Below, in pieces: positions 34,909 to 42,963 of a stretch of 64,000 nt of DNA (its first letter is position 1; each line of letters opens with the position of its first letter). The stretch covers positions 3,669 to 67,668 of the forward strand of contig JANPFX010000011.1 in assembly GCA_031423635.1 (NCBI GenBank). Reading direction: 5' to 3'. A model generated the notes under the pieces. That model had not been told where the DNA came from. It searched no databases and saw only the letters and a list, made by a program, of their open reading frames with translations. The translations under genes and the position numbers were made by a program. Origin of the DNA: JANLQX01 sp031423635 (GTDB lineage: Bacteria > Actinomycetota > Acidimicrobiia > Acidimicrobiales > JANYDT01).

Positions 34909-35859
34909 GTGCCTGTTGCCCTCCTGCTCGACCCCCTGTTCCGGACGACGGGGATGTGGGTCGACGCGCTTCGGGCGGCAATGCCGGAGGAGGAGGTGAT
35001 GCTGGTCGGCGACCTCACCGAGGCGCACGTGACCGACAACGTCGACATTGCCCTCGTACGGGGAGTCGACCCGGGCGAGCTTCGGCGATTCCCTCGGTTG
35101 CGGTTCATCCACTGCCTCTGGGCCGGGGTCGATGGGTTGCTCACCGATCCGTCGGTGCCGACCGAGGTGCCGCTGGCCCGCACCGTCGACCCTGCGATGG
35201 CCGACCGGATGGCAGCGACGGCATTGGCGCACGTGCTCGACATCTGCCTGCTTCACCACGACTATCGCGAGAAGCAGAAGCGGGCGTCGTGGGAGCCACG
35301 CCATGCCAAACCGATGACGTCGAAGACGGTATCCATCCTCGGCTTCGGATCACTCGGCCGCAGATGTGCCGAGTACATCGCCATCACGGGGGCCGCGGTC
35401 ATAGGTGTACGTAGTACCCGCACAACGGCCGTGAACCACGCGCCATGGACGACGACAACGAACATGGACGACGCCGTGGCCGCCGCCGACGTCGTGATCA
35501 ACCTCCTGCCCCTGACGACCGAGACGACCGGCGTGTTGAATGCCGCCCTCTTTGCCCATTTTCGACCGGGTGCCGCGGTGATCAACCTTGGCCGGGGAAA
35601 CCACGTGGTCGATCCGGACCTGCTTGCCGCACTGGCCGAGGGAAGAATCCGCCGCGCCGTTCTCGACGTCTTCGGACAGGAACCGCTCCCCGGGGACCAT
35701 CCGTACTGGCGCCACCCCGGCGTGACCATCACGCCGCACGTCGCGGCCGAAACCGACCCCATGAGTGCTGCCGCGGTCATCGCGGCGAACATCCGTGCCT
35801 TTCGGGCCGGGCATGCCGATCGGATCACCGGGCTCGTCGACCGAGCCCGCGGCTACTGA
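34909..35859 (+). CDS. D-2-hydroxyacid dehydrogenase (GhrA-like)
   Basis: 316 aa from a GTG. NAD(P)-dependent reductase of 2-keto acids such as glyoxylate or hydroxypyruvate. The substrate-domain motif LRFIHCLWAGVDGL (near 63), the nucleotide-binding ILGFGSLGRRCAEY (near 142), the catalytic NLGRGNHVVD region (near 225, Arg), the Glu-containing DVFGQEPLP (near 250) and the catalytic His in ITPHVAAETDP (near 274) are all seen. The length and the AWG-like loop fit the short GhrA branch. Its end overlaps pgsA tail-to-tail by 7 bp. Confidence 0.88.
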   Translation: MPVALLLDPLFRTTGMWVDALRAAMPEEEVMLVGDLTEAHVTDNVDIALVRGVDPGELRRFPRLRFIHCLWAGVDGLLTDPSVPTEVPLARTVDPAMADRMAATALAHVLDICLLHHDYREKQKRASWEPRHAKPMTSKTVSILGFGSLGRRCAEYIAITGAAVIGVRSTRTTAVNHAPWTTTTNMDDAVAAADVVINLLPLTTETTGVLNAALFAHFRPGAAVINLGRGNHVVDPDLLAALAEGRIRRAVLDVFGQEPLPGDHPYWRHPGVTITPHVAAETDPMSAAAVIAANIRAFRAGHADRITGLVDRARGY

Positions 35860-36434
35860 ACCGGCCGGCTCAAGGCCGGCTGGACCCTGCGGGCTTCGAC
35901 GAGGTATTGCGCACCGCTCACGACGGTGAGCACGACACTGACGACGAGCAGCGTGTGTCCCAGCCAGGCTGCGTGCTCGCCGACCCACGGCATGATCGAG
36001 AAACCGACGGCGCTCTGCTGGGCGAAGGTCTTCCACTTCGCCGACGTGCGCGCCGGGACCGAGACGCCCTTGGTACCGATGAACGAGCGGTAGACGGTGA
36101 TCGCCACCTCCCTCACTGCGGTGAGGGCGACCCACGGCCAGAAGTAGACACCCTTCACGACGAGCACCGCCATCGCACCCAAGGTCATGAATTTGTCGGC
36201 CAGCGGATCGAGGAAAGCACCGGAGCGGGTGGTCCCGAAACGGCGAGCGAGGATGCCGTCGAAGTAGTCGGTCCAGCACAGGACGGCCCACAGGGCGAAC
36301 GTGCCGAGATCGAAACGCAACGAGGCGATGAGCACGAGCATCACCGGTGTGAGCATCATGCGCACCACGGTGAGGGCGTTCGCCGGGGTGACGAACGCTC
36401 CTGGATCGAAGCGAGGGGGACGGGTGGCGGCCAT
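35853..36434 (-). CDS. pgsA: CDP-diacylglycerol-glycerol-3-phosphate 3-phosphatidyltransferase
   Basis: Makes phosphatidylglycerophosphate, the precursor of phosphatidylglycerol and cardiolipin, at the membrane. 193 aa with about five TM segments. The CDP-alcohol phosphotransferase signature Dx2DGx2ARx8Gx3Dx3D is intact (starting DYFDGILARRFG, ending FLDPLADK, about residues 56-81). TVVRMMLTPV is the usual N-terminal helix. It follows rimO by 8 bp on the same strand; synteny with rimO and cinA supports the function. Confidence 0.94.
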   Translation of the reverse strand: MAATRPPRFDPGAFVTPANALTVVRMMLTPVMLVLIASLRFDLGTFALWAVLCWTDYFDGILARRFGTTRSGAFLDPLADKFMTLGAMAVLVVKGVYFWPWVALTAVREVAITVYRSFIGTKGVSVPARTSAKWKTFAQQSAVGFSIMPWVGEHAAWLGHTLLVVSVVLTVVSGAQYLVEARRVQPALSRPVQ

Positions 36435-36442
36435 CGACGGAT

Positions 36443-37792
36443 TCAGCGGCGAACCGCAAGCTCGGGAACGACGGCATGCAGATCGGGGCCCTCGGCACCC
36501 GTCACATGGACGGTGTGGAACTCGCCGACCGCAAGTTCCATCGGGAGGTGCACTTCGCCGTCGATCTCCGGTGCTTCACGGACCGAACGCCCGATTCCCG
36601 GACGGTCGACGAGCACCTCGATGTCCGTACCGATCAAGGCATCGCGGGACTGAGCGGTGATGGCGTCCTGCAACTCGGTCAATTCGTCGAGTCGCTCACG
36701 CATGAGCGAAGCGGGGACCCGACCGGGAAGATCATAGGCATACGTACCTTCCTCGGGCGAGTACGAGAAGAAGCCACACCAGTCGAGTCGGGCCTCGCGG
36801 ACGAACGAAAGGAGTTGGTCGTTGTCCTCCTCGGTCTCCCCTGGGTACCCGACGATGAAGTTCGAACGGAATGCCGCGGAAGGCTCACGTCGACGGATGT
36901 CCTCGATACGACGGAGGAAGCGGGCACCGTCTCCCCATCGCCGCATGCGACGCAGCAGAGGTTTCGACACGTGCTGCAGCGACAGGTCGAAGTACGGAAC
37001 GTTCGTCTGTGCACAGATCACGTCGATCAGGGCATCGGACAGATCGCTCGGGTACAGGTAGAGCAACCTTGTCCGCTTCACCCGAGCCGCGACCGCCTCC
37101 ACGAGGCCGACGATCGATCCGGCCCCGAGTTCGGCCGGCCGATCCTTGCCGTAGGACGCGAGGTCTTGGGCGACCAGCACAACCTCTTGCACGTCGAGAG
37201 CATCGACCTCGTCGAGGATCTGGGCAATATCACGGCTGCGCTGCGGCCCCCGGAACGAAGGGATGGCACAGAAGCCGCAGTTGCGGTCGCAACCTTCGGC
37301 GATCTTCACATAGGCCCACGGAACGGCCGACTTCGGCCGCGGCAGGTTCAGGAGGTCGAACGCAGGGACGGTCGGCCCCGAACGGGTACGTCCGAGCACG
37401 ACCGGGACGGCCGTAGACCCGACGGTCGCCGGACCCGCCGGAGCGCCGTGTTCGTGGTCGTGTTCGTGATCGTGGATCGCGCCGCCGAATCCGACGACGC
37501 GGTCGACCTCGGGAAGCGCTTGGGCCAGTTCGTCACCGTATCGCTCGGCCATGCAACCCGTGACGACGACCCGCGCCCCGGCTTTGCGGCCATCGGCGAG
37601 CGCCAGCGTTACGTCGATCGACTCCTGTCGGGCCGACTCGATGAAAGCGCACGTGTTGACGAGCACCAGATCGGCGTCGCCCGCCGAACTGGCCCGCGCC
37701 ATACCGTCGGCCAGGAGCTTGCCTGTCAGCTTGTCGGAGTCGACCTGATTCTTCGGGCAGCCGAGCGTCTCAATCCAGAACCGTCCCGACAC
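36443..37792 (-). CDS. rimO: Ribosomal protein S12 methylthiotransferase RimO
   Basis: Radical-SAM enzyme that methylthiolates an aspartate of ribosomal protein S12. 449 aa from GTG 37792, which places RFWIETLGCPKNQVDSDK at the N-terminus as in other RimO; ATG 37873 and 37915 would add 27-41 extra residues and enter the divergent promoter. UPF0004 cysteines (TLGCPKN, VNTCAFIE, TGCMAERY), radical SAM CDRNCGFC near 168-175, TRAM domain at the end. Unusual: a His/Asp/Glu stretch HDHEHDHEHG near 104-114 between the N-domain and the SAM core. Head of the rimO-pgsA operon. Confidence 0.93.
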   Translation of the reverse strand: MSGRFWIETLGCPKNQVDSDKLTGKLLADGMARASSAGDADLVLVNTCAFIESARQESIDVTLALADGRKAGARVVVTGCMAERYGDELAQALPEVDRVVGFGGAIHDHEHDHEHGAPAGPATVGSTAVPVVLGRTRSGPTVPAFDLLNLPRPKSAVPWAYVKIAEGCDRNCGFCAIPSFRGPQRSRDIAQILDEVDALDVQEVVLVAQDLASYGKDRPAELGAGSIVGLVEAVAARVKRTRLLYLYPSDLSDALIDVICAQTNVPYFDLSLQHVSKPLLRRMRRWGDGARFLRRIEDIRRREPSAAFRSNFIVGYPGETEEDNDQLLSFVREARLDWCGFFSYSPEEGTYAYDLPGRVPASLMRERLDELTELQDAITAQSRDALIGTDIEVLVDRPGIGRSVREAPEIDGEVHLPMELAVGEFHTVHVTGAEGPDLHAVVPELAVRR

Positions 37793-37898
37793 GATGGTCC
37801 ACGCTACCCGTCCCCACCTCGCTCCCGTTCGACGGGGTGGATCGGCGTGAGCGAACTTCTCGTCGTCTGCCATCGACGTGGTTCTCGAGACCACCGTG

Positions 37899-37913
37899 GC
37901 AACGTAACGTTGC
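37899..37913. promoter_or_regulatory. 15-bp palindrome in the rimO/DUF4230 divergent region
   Basis: GCAACGT-A-ACGTTGC, two perfect 7-bp arms with a single central base, between the divergent rimO and DUF4230 genes and 45 bp from the latter's GTG. The size and symmetry fit an operator for a dimeric regulator. Confidence 0.5.
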
Positions 37914-37957
37914 ATGGGACGTCAGCCATCGCTCACCTCGAGACCCCAGGAGGTTCC

Positions 37958-38683
37958 GTGACCGCTTCGCCGCTCGACAAGGGCTTGCGTCCTCGCACGT
38001 TCCGCACTGCGTTCGGCCGTTCCCTCGGCAAATGGCTGGGCATCGGCATCGTGCTCGCCGGACTCATCACCTTCGGCGGGCCGATGATCGGGAACATTTT
38101 TCACCGTGGGGCCCCCTTCTCCGAACGGACCGTCGATCGCACCCGGCCGGCGATCCTGCAAGCAATCACCGACCTCCACGACTACCGGGCCGCGTCGGCG
38201 ACCTTCGATGTCGTCGTCGACGTCGAGAAGGACGCGAAATGGATGCCGGCAGCGCTGCGCGGTGAACGCAAAGTTCTGACGTCGCGGGGCTCCGTCGATG
38301 CGGGGGTCAACCTCTCCGCACTCGACGCATCCGCAATCGCCATCGACGAGACGACGAAGGCCGTCCGCATCACGCTCCCCCACGCGCGTCTCCGACGCCC
38401 GTCGATCGACTTCTCTGCCACACACCTGGTGGTCCACAAGCGGGGTCTGCTCGACCGGATCGGCTCAGCGCTCGGCTCAGCCCCGTCGGGCGAGCAGCCG
38501 ATGATCGAGATGGCCGAACGCAAGCTCGTTGCCGCAGCGAGAGCGAGTGACGTGAAGGTACGCGCCGAGAACAACACCCGCGACATGATCACAGCCCTGG
38601 TGAAGGGACTCGGGCACGCGGACGTGATCGTTGATTTCGCCGACCCGCTGCCCACCGGTGGCGAGGCCCCGCGTTCGCTCTGA
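37958..38683 (+). CDS. DUF4230 membrane-anchored protein
   Basis: 241 aa from GTG 37958; a perfect Shine-Dalgarno AGGAGG lies at 37948-37953. One N-terminal TM helix (about 21-42: LGIGIVLAGLITFGGPMIG), then the DUF4230 domain: ITDLHDYRAASATFDVVVDVEK, the GERKVLTSRGSVDAGVNLSALDASAI motif, ITLPHARLRRPSID and C-terminal DVIVDFADP. The domain is about 160 residues and lies outside the membrane. The biological role is unknown in the family. Divergent from rimO and 27 bp upstream of the RpiR-type regulator, so the two could be co-transcribed. Confidence 0.82.
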   Translation: MTASPLDKGLRPRTFRTAFGRSLGKWLGIGIVLAGLITFGGPMIGNIFHRGAPFSERTVDRTRPAILQAITDLHDYRAASATFDVVVDVEKDAKWMPAALRGERKVLTSRGSVDAGVNLSALDASAIAIDETTKAVRITLPHARLRRPSIDFSATHLVVHKRGLLDRIGSALGSAPSGEQPMIEMAERKLVAAARASDVKVRAENNTRDMITALVKGLGHADVIVDFADPLPTGGEAPRSL

Positions 38684-38710
38684 CGGAATGCGGGGGGCCA
38701 TACTGGGCCG

Positions 38711-39547
38711 GTGATCCTGATCGAACGGCTGCGTCGGGCAGACCTCACCGGGGCCGAGCGGCGGGTCGCCGACGTGATGGCGAAGGACCCGAACACGGCA
38801 GCGTTCGGCACGGTCGCCGAGATCGCCGCGCAAGCCCGGACCGGGGGGGCCACCGTGATGCGCCTGGCCGCCAAGATCGGGTTCCATGGCTTTCGTGAAC
38901 TCCAGGACGCGGTACGCGACGAACTGACCCGACAACTCCGCCCCGCGGCCGAGCGAGCGCGCCGGGGTCTGGTTGGGTCGGACCCACGCGATCGCTCGCT
39001 CGCCGTGGAGATCGCGAACCTGCGGACGAGCCTCGGGGCTATCGAGCCGCGAACGCTCCGAGGCGCAGCCGATCTGCTGCTGAAGGCCGATCGCGTCGCC
39101 GTTGTCGCAAGCGACGCGACATCGGGCGTGGCGGCAGACTTCGTGTCCCAACTGTCGATGGTCCGACCCGACGTCGCGCAGGCAACAGGCGCCACAGCGT
39201 CGCTCGTGAGGTCGGTGGCGTGGCTCGGCAAGCGCGACGTACTCGTGGTTCTCGACATTGCGCGATATGAAACCGCGGTGCTCGAAGTGGCCAGCCACGC
39301 GTCGTCGAATGGAGCACCCGTCATCGCCTTGACCGACTCGCCCCTCGCCAGGATCGCCCAGACGGCCGCACACACCTTCACCGTCTCGTGCGAAGGGCCG
39401 GGGCCGTTCGACAGCTTCGTCGCCATGCTGGCGGTGACCAACCTTCTCGTGGCCGCTGCCGTGGCCCGACGTGGAGAGGCAGCCACTGAACACCTCGACC
39501 GACTGGAAACCACCTGGACCGAGCTCCGCACGTTGTCCGACGACTGA
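38711..39547 (+). CDS. MurR/RpiR-family transcriptional regulator
   Basis: 278 aa from GTG 38711. The N-terminal HTH-6 domain (LTGAERRVADVMAKDPNTAAF, VAEIAAQARTGGATVMRLAAKIGFHGFRELQ, about 10-70) is joined to a C-terminal SIS sugar-isomerase-type ligand domain (about 110-260, with VAVVASDATSGVAADFVSQL and the ALTDSPLARIAQ stretch). These regulators bind sugar phosphates or N-acetylmuramate derivatives. There is no adjacent sugar-catabolic operon; the neighbouring genes are DUF4230 and a Fe/2OG oxygenase. Confidence 0.9.
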   Translation: MILIERLRRADLTGAERRVADVMAKDPNTAAFGTVAEIAAQARTGGATVMRLAAKIGFHGFRELQDAVRDELTRQLRPAAERARRGLVGSDPRDRSLAVEIANLRTSLGAIEPRTLRGAADLLLKADRVAVVASDATSGVAADFVSQLSMVRPDVAQATGATASLVRSVAWLGKRDVLVVLDIARYETAVLEVASHASSNGAPVIALTDSPLARIAQTAAHTFTVSCEGPGPFDSFVAMLAVTNLLVAAAVARRGEAATEHLDRLETTWTELRTLSDD

Positions 39548-39625
39548 CCTCCCGCTGCGAGCGGGGCGTCTGGGAATATTCATTCCACTCGTGACTCGTT
39601 CAGGAACAGATGTACCATAGACGGC

Positions 39626-40531
39626 ATGGATACCTACTTCCCGGCCACGGACCAGTTCCACGACACCCTGGCCTCTGACCGGTTCCTGCGGACCGCCGAG
39701 GCGGCGTCCCACTCCCCTGCGCTCGACGCGGCGGTGACGGCCATGCACAACGGCACGCGCCGGGGCGCGGTGCTCGTTCCCGGCTGCCTGATCGGCGACG
39801 TCCCCGCCACACCGCTGACCAGGCAGGGAGTGCACAAGCCCGACCGGATCAGCGAACGGTCGCTCCTCGGCGCGGCGATGCGCCTCGGTGAGCCGGTCGG
39901 CTTCGCCCAGGAGCACGGTGGCGACATCGTGCAGGACCTCTATCCGCTCGCAGCATCGGTCGGACGCCAGCTCTCCACGTCCTCGGGCGTCGAATTGGCG
40001 TTCCACACCGAGACCGCCTTCCACCCTCACAAGCCGAGATTCCTCCTCCTGCTCTGTTTGCGCGGCGATCGCGCCGCGGCGACGACGCTGTGTTCGGTCG
40101 ACGACCTCCTTACCCTCCTCCCCGCGGCAACTGTCGACATCCTGCGTCAACCGCGCTTCCGGTGCGGTGTGGACGAGTCCTTCGGCGCGGGTTCGGCGTG
40201 GGTCACGAACCCTGCGCCGGTCATCGAAGAAGCTGCCGACGGAACCCTCATGCTCACGTTCGACGGCGAACTCACCTTCGGCACGGACGCACGAGCCGAA
40301 GCGGCGATTGCCGAAGTGAATGAAGCGATCGGACGCGCCCGCACTGCAGTCACCCTCGAGGCCGGCGACCTGCTGATCGTGGACAATCATCGGGCCGTGC
40401 ACGGACGAAGCCCGTTCACCGCTCGCTTCGACGGAACCGACCGATGGTTGCAACGGACGTTCGTCGTCAGCAGCCTCGCACCATCGGCCGACGAACGGCG
40501 GGGCCGGGTCATCACGACCCCCTTCGGCTGA
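39626..40531 (+). CDS. Fe(II)/2-oxoglutarate oxygenase, clavaminate synthase/asparagine-hydroxylase type
   Basis: 301 aa, ATG 39626. Non-heme iron dioxygenase of the clavaminate synthase-like branch: the metal-binding HTE in ELAFHTETAFH near residue 123-133 (HxE instead of the common HxD) and the distal iron His in IVDNHRAVHGRSPF near 258-270, followed by the 2OG-binding Arg in RFDGTDRWLQR. HTE is the hallmark of AsnO, VioC and Cas clavaminate synthase, which hydroxylate free or carrier-bound amino acids. It stands alone; no peptide-synthetase or carrier gene is visible. Substrate unknown. Confidence 0.82.
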   Translation: MDTYFPATDQFHDTLASDRFLRTAEAASHSPALDAAVTAMHNGTRRGAVLVPGCLIGDVPATPLTRQGVHKPDRISERSLLGAAMRLGEPVGFAQEHGGDIVQDLYPLAASVGRQLSTSSGVELAFHTETAFHPHKPRFLLLLCLRGDRAAATTLCSVDDLLTLLPAATVDILRQPRFRCGVDESFGAGSAWVTNPAPVIEEAADGTLMLTFDGELTFGTDARAEAAIAEVNEAIGRARTAVTLEAGDLLIVDNHRAVHGRSPFTARFDGTDRWLQRTFVVSSLAPSADERRGRVITTPFG

Positions 40532-40555
40532 GCCGCCGGTTCGGCTGAGCCGCGC

Positions 40556-41131
40556 TCAGCCCGGCAGCACCTGGCGGTGGTACGTGAGGAGGAGCGTGTC
40601 GGAGTTCAGACGCTCGACATCGGCAAGCGAGAAGCGCCCATTGATCACGTGCCCGGTGCCCGTATGACGGACGCCGGTGCCGAACGCGACCGGCTCCAGG
40701 GTGAGCACGATTTCGTCGATCAGATCGGCCGCCAGCATCGCCCCGTACACCTGACCGCCGCCCAGCACTGCGCAACGCTGATGGCCATCGTGACGGAGCC
40801 GGGACACGATCGCGTCGAGTGGTTCGCTGGTGAACTCGAGCAACCCCGGCACACCATCGGCAGCATACGTGTCGGGGTCGCGCGTCCAGACGATCTTGCG
40901 ACGGGGCCGGGCGTCGTGCGGTGCCTGTCGGTCGCGAAGGGCGACGACCTCGGAGAGGATCGCCGACCGGCTGGCCCGGTAGGTCTCGCCGCCCATGATA
41001 GAGACATCGCATGAACGCAGGAACCCGAAGAAGTGCTTCTGATCCTCGGCCGATGCCCAGGAGGTAGCGCCGGTGTCGTGTTTGGTGATGTACCCGTCGA
41101 TCGAGCTGACGACCACCGCGATCATACGCAT
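40556..41131 (-). CDS. RibD-C-terminal/dihydrofolate-reductase-like protein
   Basis: 191 aa. DHFR-fold domain of the RibD C-terminal family: MRMIAVVVSSIDGYI start, MGGETYR near 47, WTRDPDTY, and the NADP-binding LGGGQVYGAML near 125. A standalone reductase of this kind may use NADPH on a pterin/flavin-like substrate; the real substrate is unknown. Convergent with the oxygenase gene; 13 bp downstream of the SMP-30 gene stop in the opposite orientation of the plus strand genes. Confidence 0.83.
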   Translation of the reverse strand: MRMIAVVVSSIDGYITKHDTGATSWASAEDQKHFFGFLRSCDVSIMGGETYRASRSAILSEVVALRDRQAPHDARPRRKIVWTRDPDTYAADGVPGLLEFTSEPLDAIVSRLRHDGHQRCAVLGGGQVYGAMLAADLIDEIVLTLEPVAFGTGVRHTGTGHVINGRFSLADVERLNSDTLLLTYHRQVLPG

Positions 41132-41144
41132 ACGTATGATCCTT

Positions 41145-42110
41145 TCATTGTCCGACGAGGCGGAGCCCCGGAGTCGGCCAAGGCACTGCGATCAGGCGGC
41201 CCGTCGAGGACAGGGTGACGAACGCCGTGCGGAACTCCGGACCACCGAAGGCGATGTTGGTTGTCATCGAATCGTTGGCGGGCTCAGGCATGGCCACATG
41301 ATGGAACGAACCGGACGTTGACACCACGGTGATCCCGCCTCGCATCAGTGTGGCGACGCACACGTTCCCTTCGCCGTCGACGGCGAGCGAATCGAGCAAC
41401 TGGAAGCCGGGCAGCCCGGCAATGCAGCCGCGATACGGGCCGGCCGGTCCGAGCACGCCCGGCTCGATGATCGATCGGGCAAAGACACGTGAGGTGTGGG
41501 TCTCTGCCCAGTACACGGTGTCACCGCTCGGCGAGAGGCCGATCCCGTTCGGATGTTCCGTCGGGAAGACCATCTCTCGACACGAGGAGCCGTCGAGGAG
41601 CGCATAATGAATCCCGGTTCGATCTTCTTCCCGGGGGCCACGGGTGCCGTGATCGGTGAACCAAATACCACCATGGCCGTCGAGCACCAGATCGTTCGGT
41701 GCCCGCAACGCAACAGTCGAGCCGTCGGCCGCGGTGCTCGTTGTGTACAGCGTCTCGACCGACCCACTGAGCGGATCGACCCGCTGCACCGACCCTCCCC
41801 GATACGAATCCGGCCGGGACCCGGGGAAGATAGCGGTTCCCCGTTGGATCCACTCGAAGCAGCCTCCGTTGTTGCAGACGTAGACCTCGCCCGTCGGGCC
41901 GAGCGCGGCGCCGTTCGGGCCCCCGGGTACGTCGGCGACCGTCTCTGGCGCCGACCAGCCGCCACCCGGGAGAGGCCGCACGCGGGCGACGCGTTCGCGG
42001 GCGATCTCGACGAAGAGCACCGAACCGTCCGGGCACCACACCGGCCCCTCGGGAAAGCGAAGCCCCTCGGCCAAGACGTCGTAGTCATGAAGCTGAACGT
42101 CGGTGCTCAT
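41145..42110 (-). CDS. SMP-30/gluconolactonase-like hydrolase
   Basis: 321 aa from ATG 42110; the longer frame runs into the M15 peptidase gene and is rejected. Six-bladed SGL propeller: GLRFPEGPVW near 15-24 (metal Glu), GPNGAALGPTGEVYVCNN (near 64), RAPNDLVLDGHGGIWFTDHG (near 132, metal Asn), EHPNGIGLSPSGDTVYWAET and LLDSLAVDGEGNVCVATL (near 238, metal Asp). The residue pattern predicts a metal-dependent lactonase. It precedes the RibD-like reductase by 13 bp, same strand. Substrate unknown. Confidence 0.88.
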   Translation of the reverse strand: MSTDVQLHDYDVLAEGLRFPEGPVWCPDGSVLFVEIARERVARVRPLPGGGWSAPETVADVPGGPNGAALGPTGEVYVCNNGGCFEWIQRGTAIFPGSRPDSYRGGSVQRVDPLSGSVETLYTTSTAADGSTVALRAPNDLVLDGHGGIWFTDHGTRGPREEDRTGIHYALLDGSSCREMVFPTEHPNGIGLSPSGDTVYWAETHTSRVFARSIIEPGVLGPAGPYRGCIAGLPGFQLLDSLAVDGEGNVCVATLMRGGITVVSTSGSFHHVAMPEPANDSMTTNIAFGGPEFRTAFVTLSSTGRLIAVPWPTPGLRLVGQ

Positions 42111-42162
42111 GACGGCGAGATTAGTGATCCCGGGCGGCAAACCCACATCGCGATCTGAACGA

Positions 42163-42963
42163 TCAGAGCAGGAGTTCCGGTCGGTACTCGAAATGCATGG
42201 TGTCGAAGTGGAACCACTTCGCCCCCCAGATGAACCCGTGACGCTCGAACACCTCACCGATCTCGCACGGGATCCGGTTCCTGAACTGCTTGACCCCGCC
42301 GCTCCACCGCCAGTAGTCGGAGAACGCCACGTTGATGTCGAACGCGATGCCAAAGCTATGCATGCTTAGGACATTCTCTCCCGCGATCTTGCGCCAGTTG
42401 AAGCCGCCGCCCGGCCTTGTGAGGTAGCGAGCGAGGTCGGGTCGCCGGGCGAGTTCAGCGGCCACGTCGCCAAGATGTTTGTCCACGTCATTCGTCGTCG
42501 TGGCCTGCAGGGTGGAGCCGAACCACTTCACGGGAGTGAGTGTTTTCGCCACTTCGCTTCGCGAGCCTCCGTACATCGCCCGGAAGAAAGACTCGTTGCG
42601 GAGTCGGCCGGGGTCCTCGTCTTTGCCCGGCGTGCGCACCGGACAACCCCGTGGATAGGGGATCGAGAACTGGTCTCCCGTCGTGGCGATCGACATCCGT
42701 TCCTGGACCGTGCCTGCGGTGCGCGCTTCGACAACGGGAATGGCGCGACCGCGAACCACGAGTTGTCCCCCCGCACCCACTCCCGCCGTGACGGGATACG
42801 CCGACACCAGCCGCGCGATGAGCTCTGCCCGATCCGGCCCGACGTAGGCAGTGGCCGAGCGACCGGGAAGGGCGCCAACCGATGCCAAGGCAGCCACGAG
42901 CGTCCCAAGCCCGACCCGCATGGAACGTCGTCGGCGCGGAGAGCGCAACGACAGACCGCTCAT
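42163..42963 (-). CDS. M15-family D-Ala-D-Ala/L-Ala-D-Glu peptidase
   Basis: 266 aa, start ATG 42963 overlapping the thrB stop (ATGA). A Tat-like Arg-rich N-terminus (SLRSPRRRRSMRVG) precedes a hydrophobic signal. The catalytic domain of peptidase M15 is at about 100-266: SMHSFGIAFDINVA (HxxGxAxD zinc ligands) and WFHFDTMHFEYRPELL (HxH zinc/catalytic end). These motifs match the M15C/VanY-like peptidoglycan hydrolases. It acts in the cell wall. It is translationally coupled to homoserine kinase, an unusual pairing. Confidence 0.82.
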   Translation of the reverse strand: MSGLSLRSPRRRRSMRVGLGTLVAALASVGALPGRSATAYVGPDRAELIARLVSAYPVTAGVGAGGQLVVRGRAIPVVEARTAGTVQERMSIATTGDQFSIPYPRGCPVRTPGKDEDPGRLRNESFFRAMYGGSRSEVAKTLTPVKWFGSTLQATTTNDVDKHLGDVAAELARRPDLARYLTRPGGGFNWRKIAGENVLSMHSFGIAFDINVAFSDYWRWSGGVKQFRNRIPCEIGEVFERHGFIWGAKWFHFDTMHFEYRPELLL

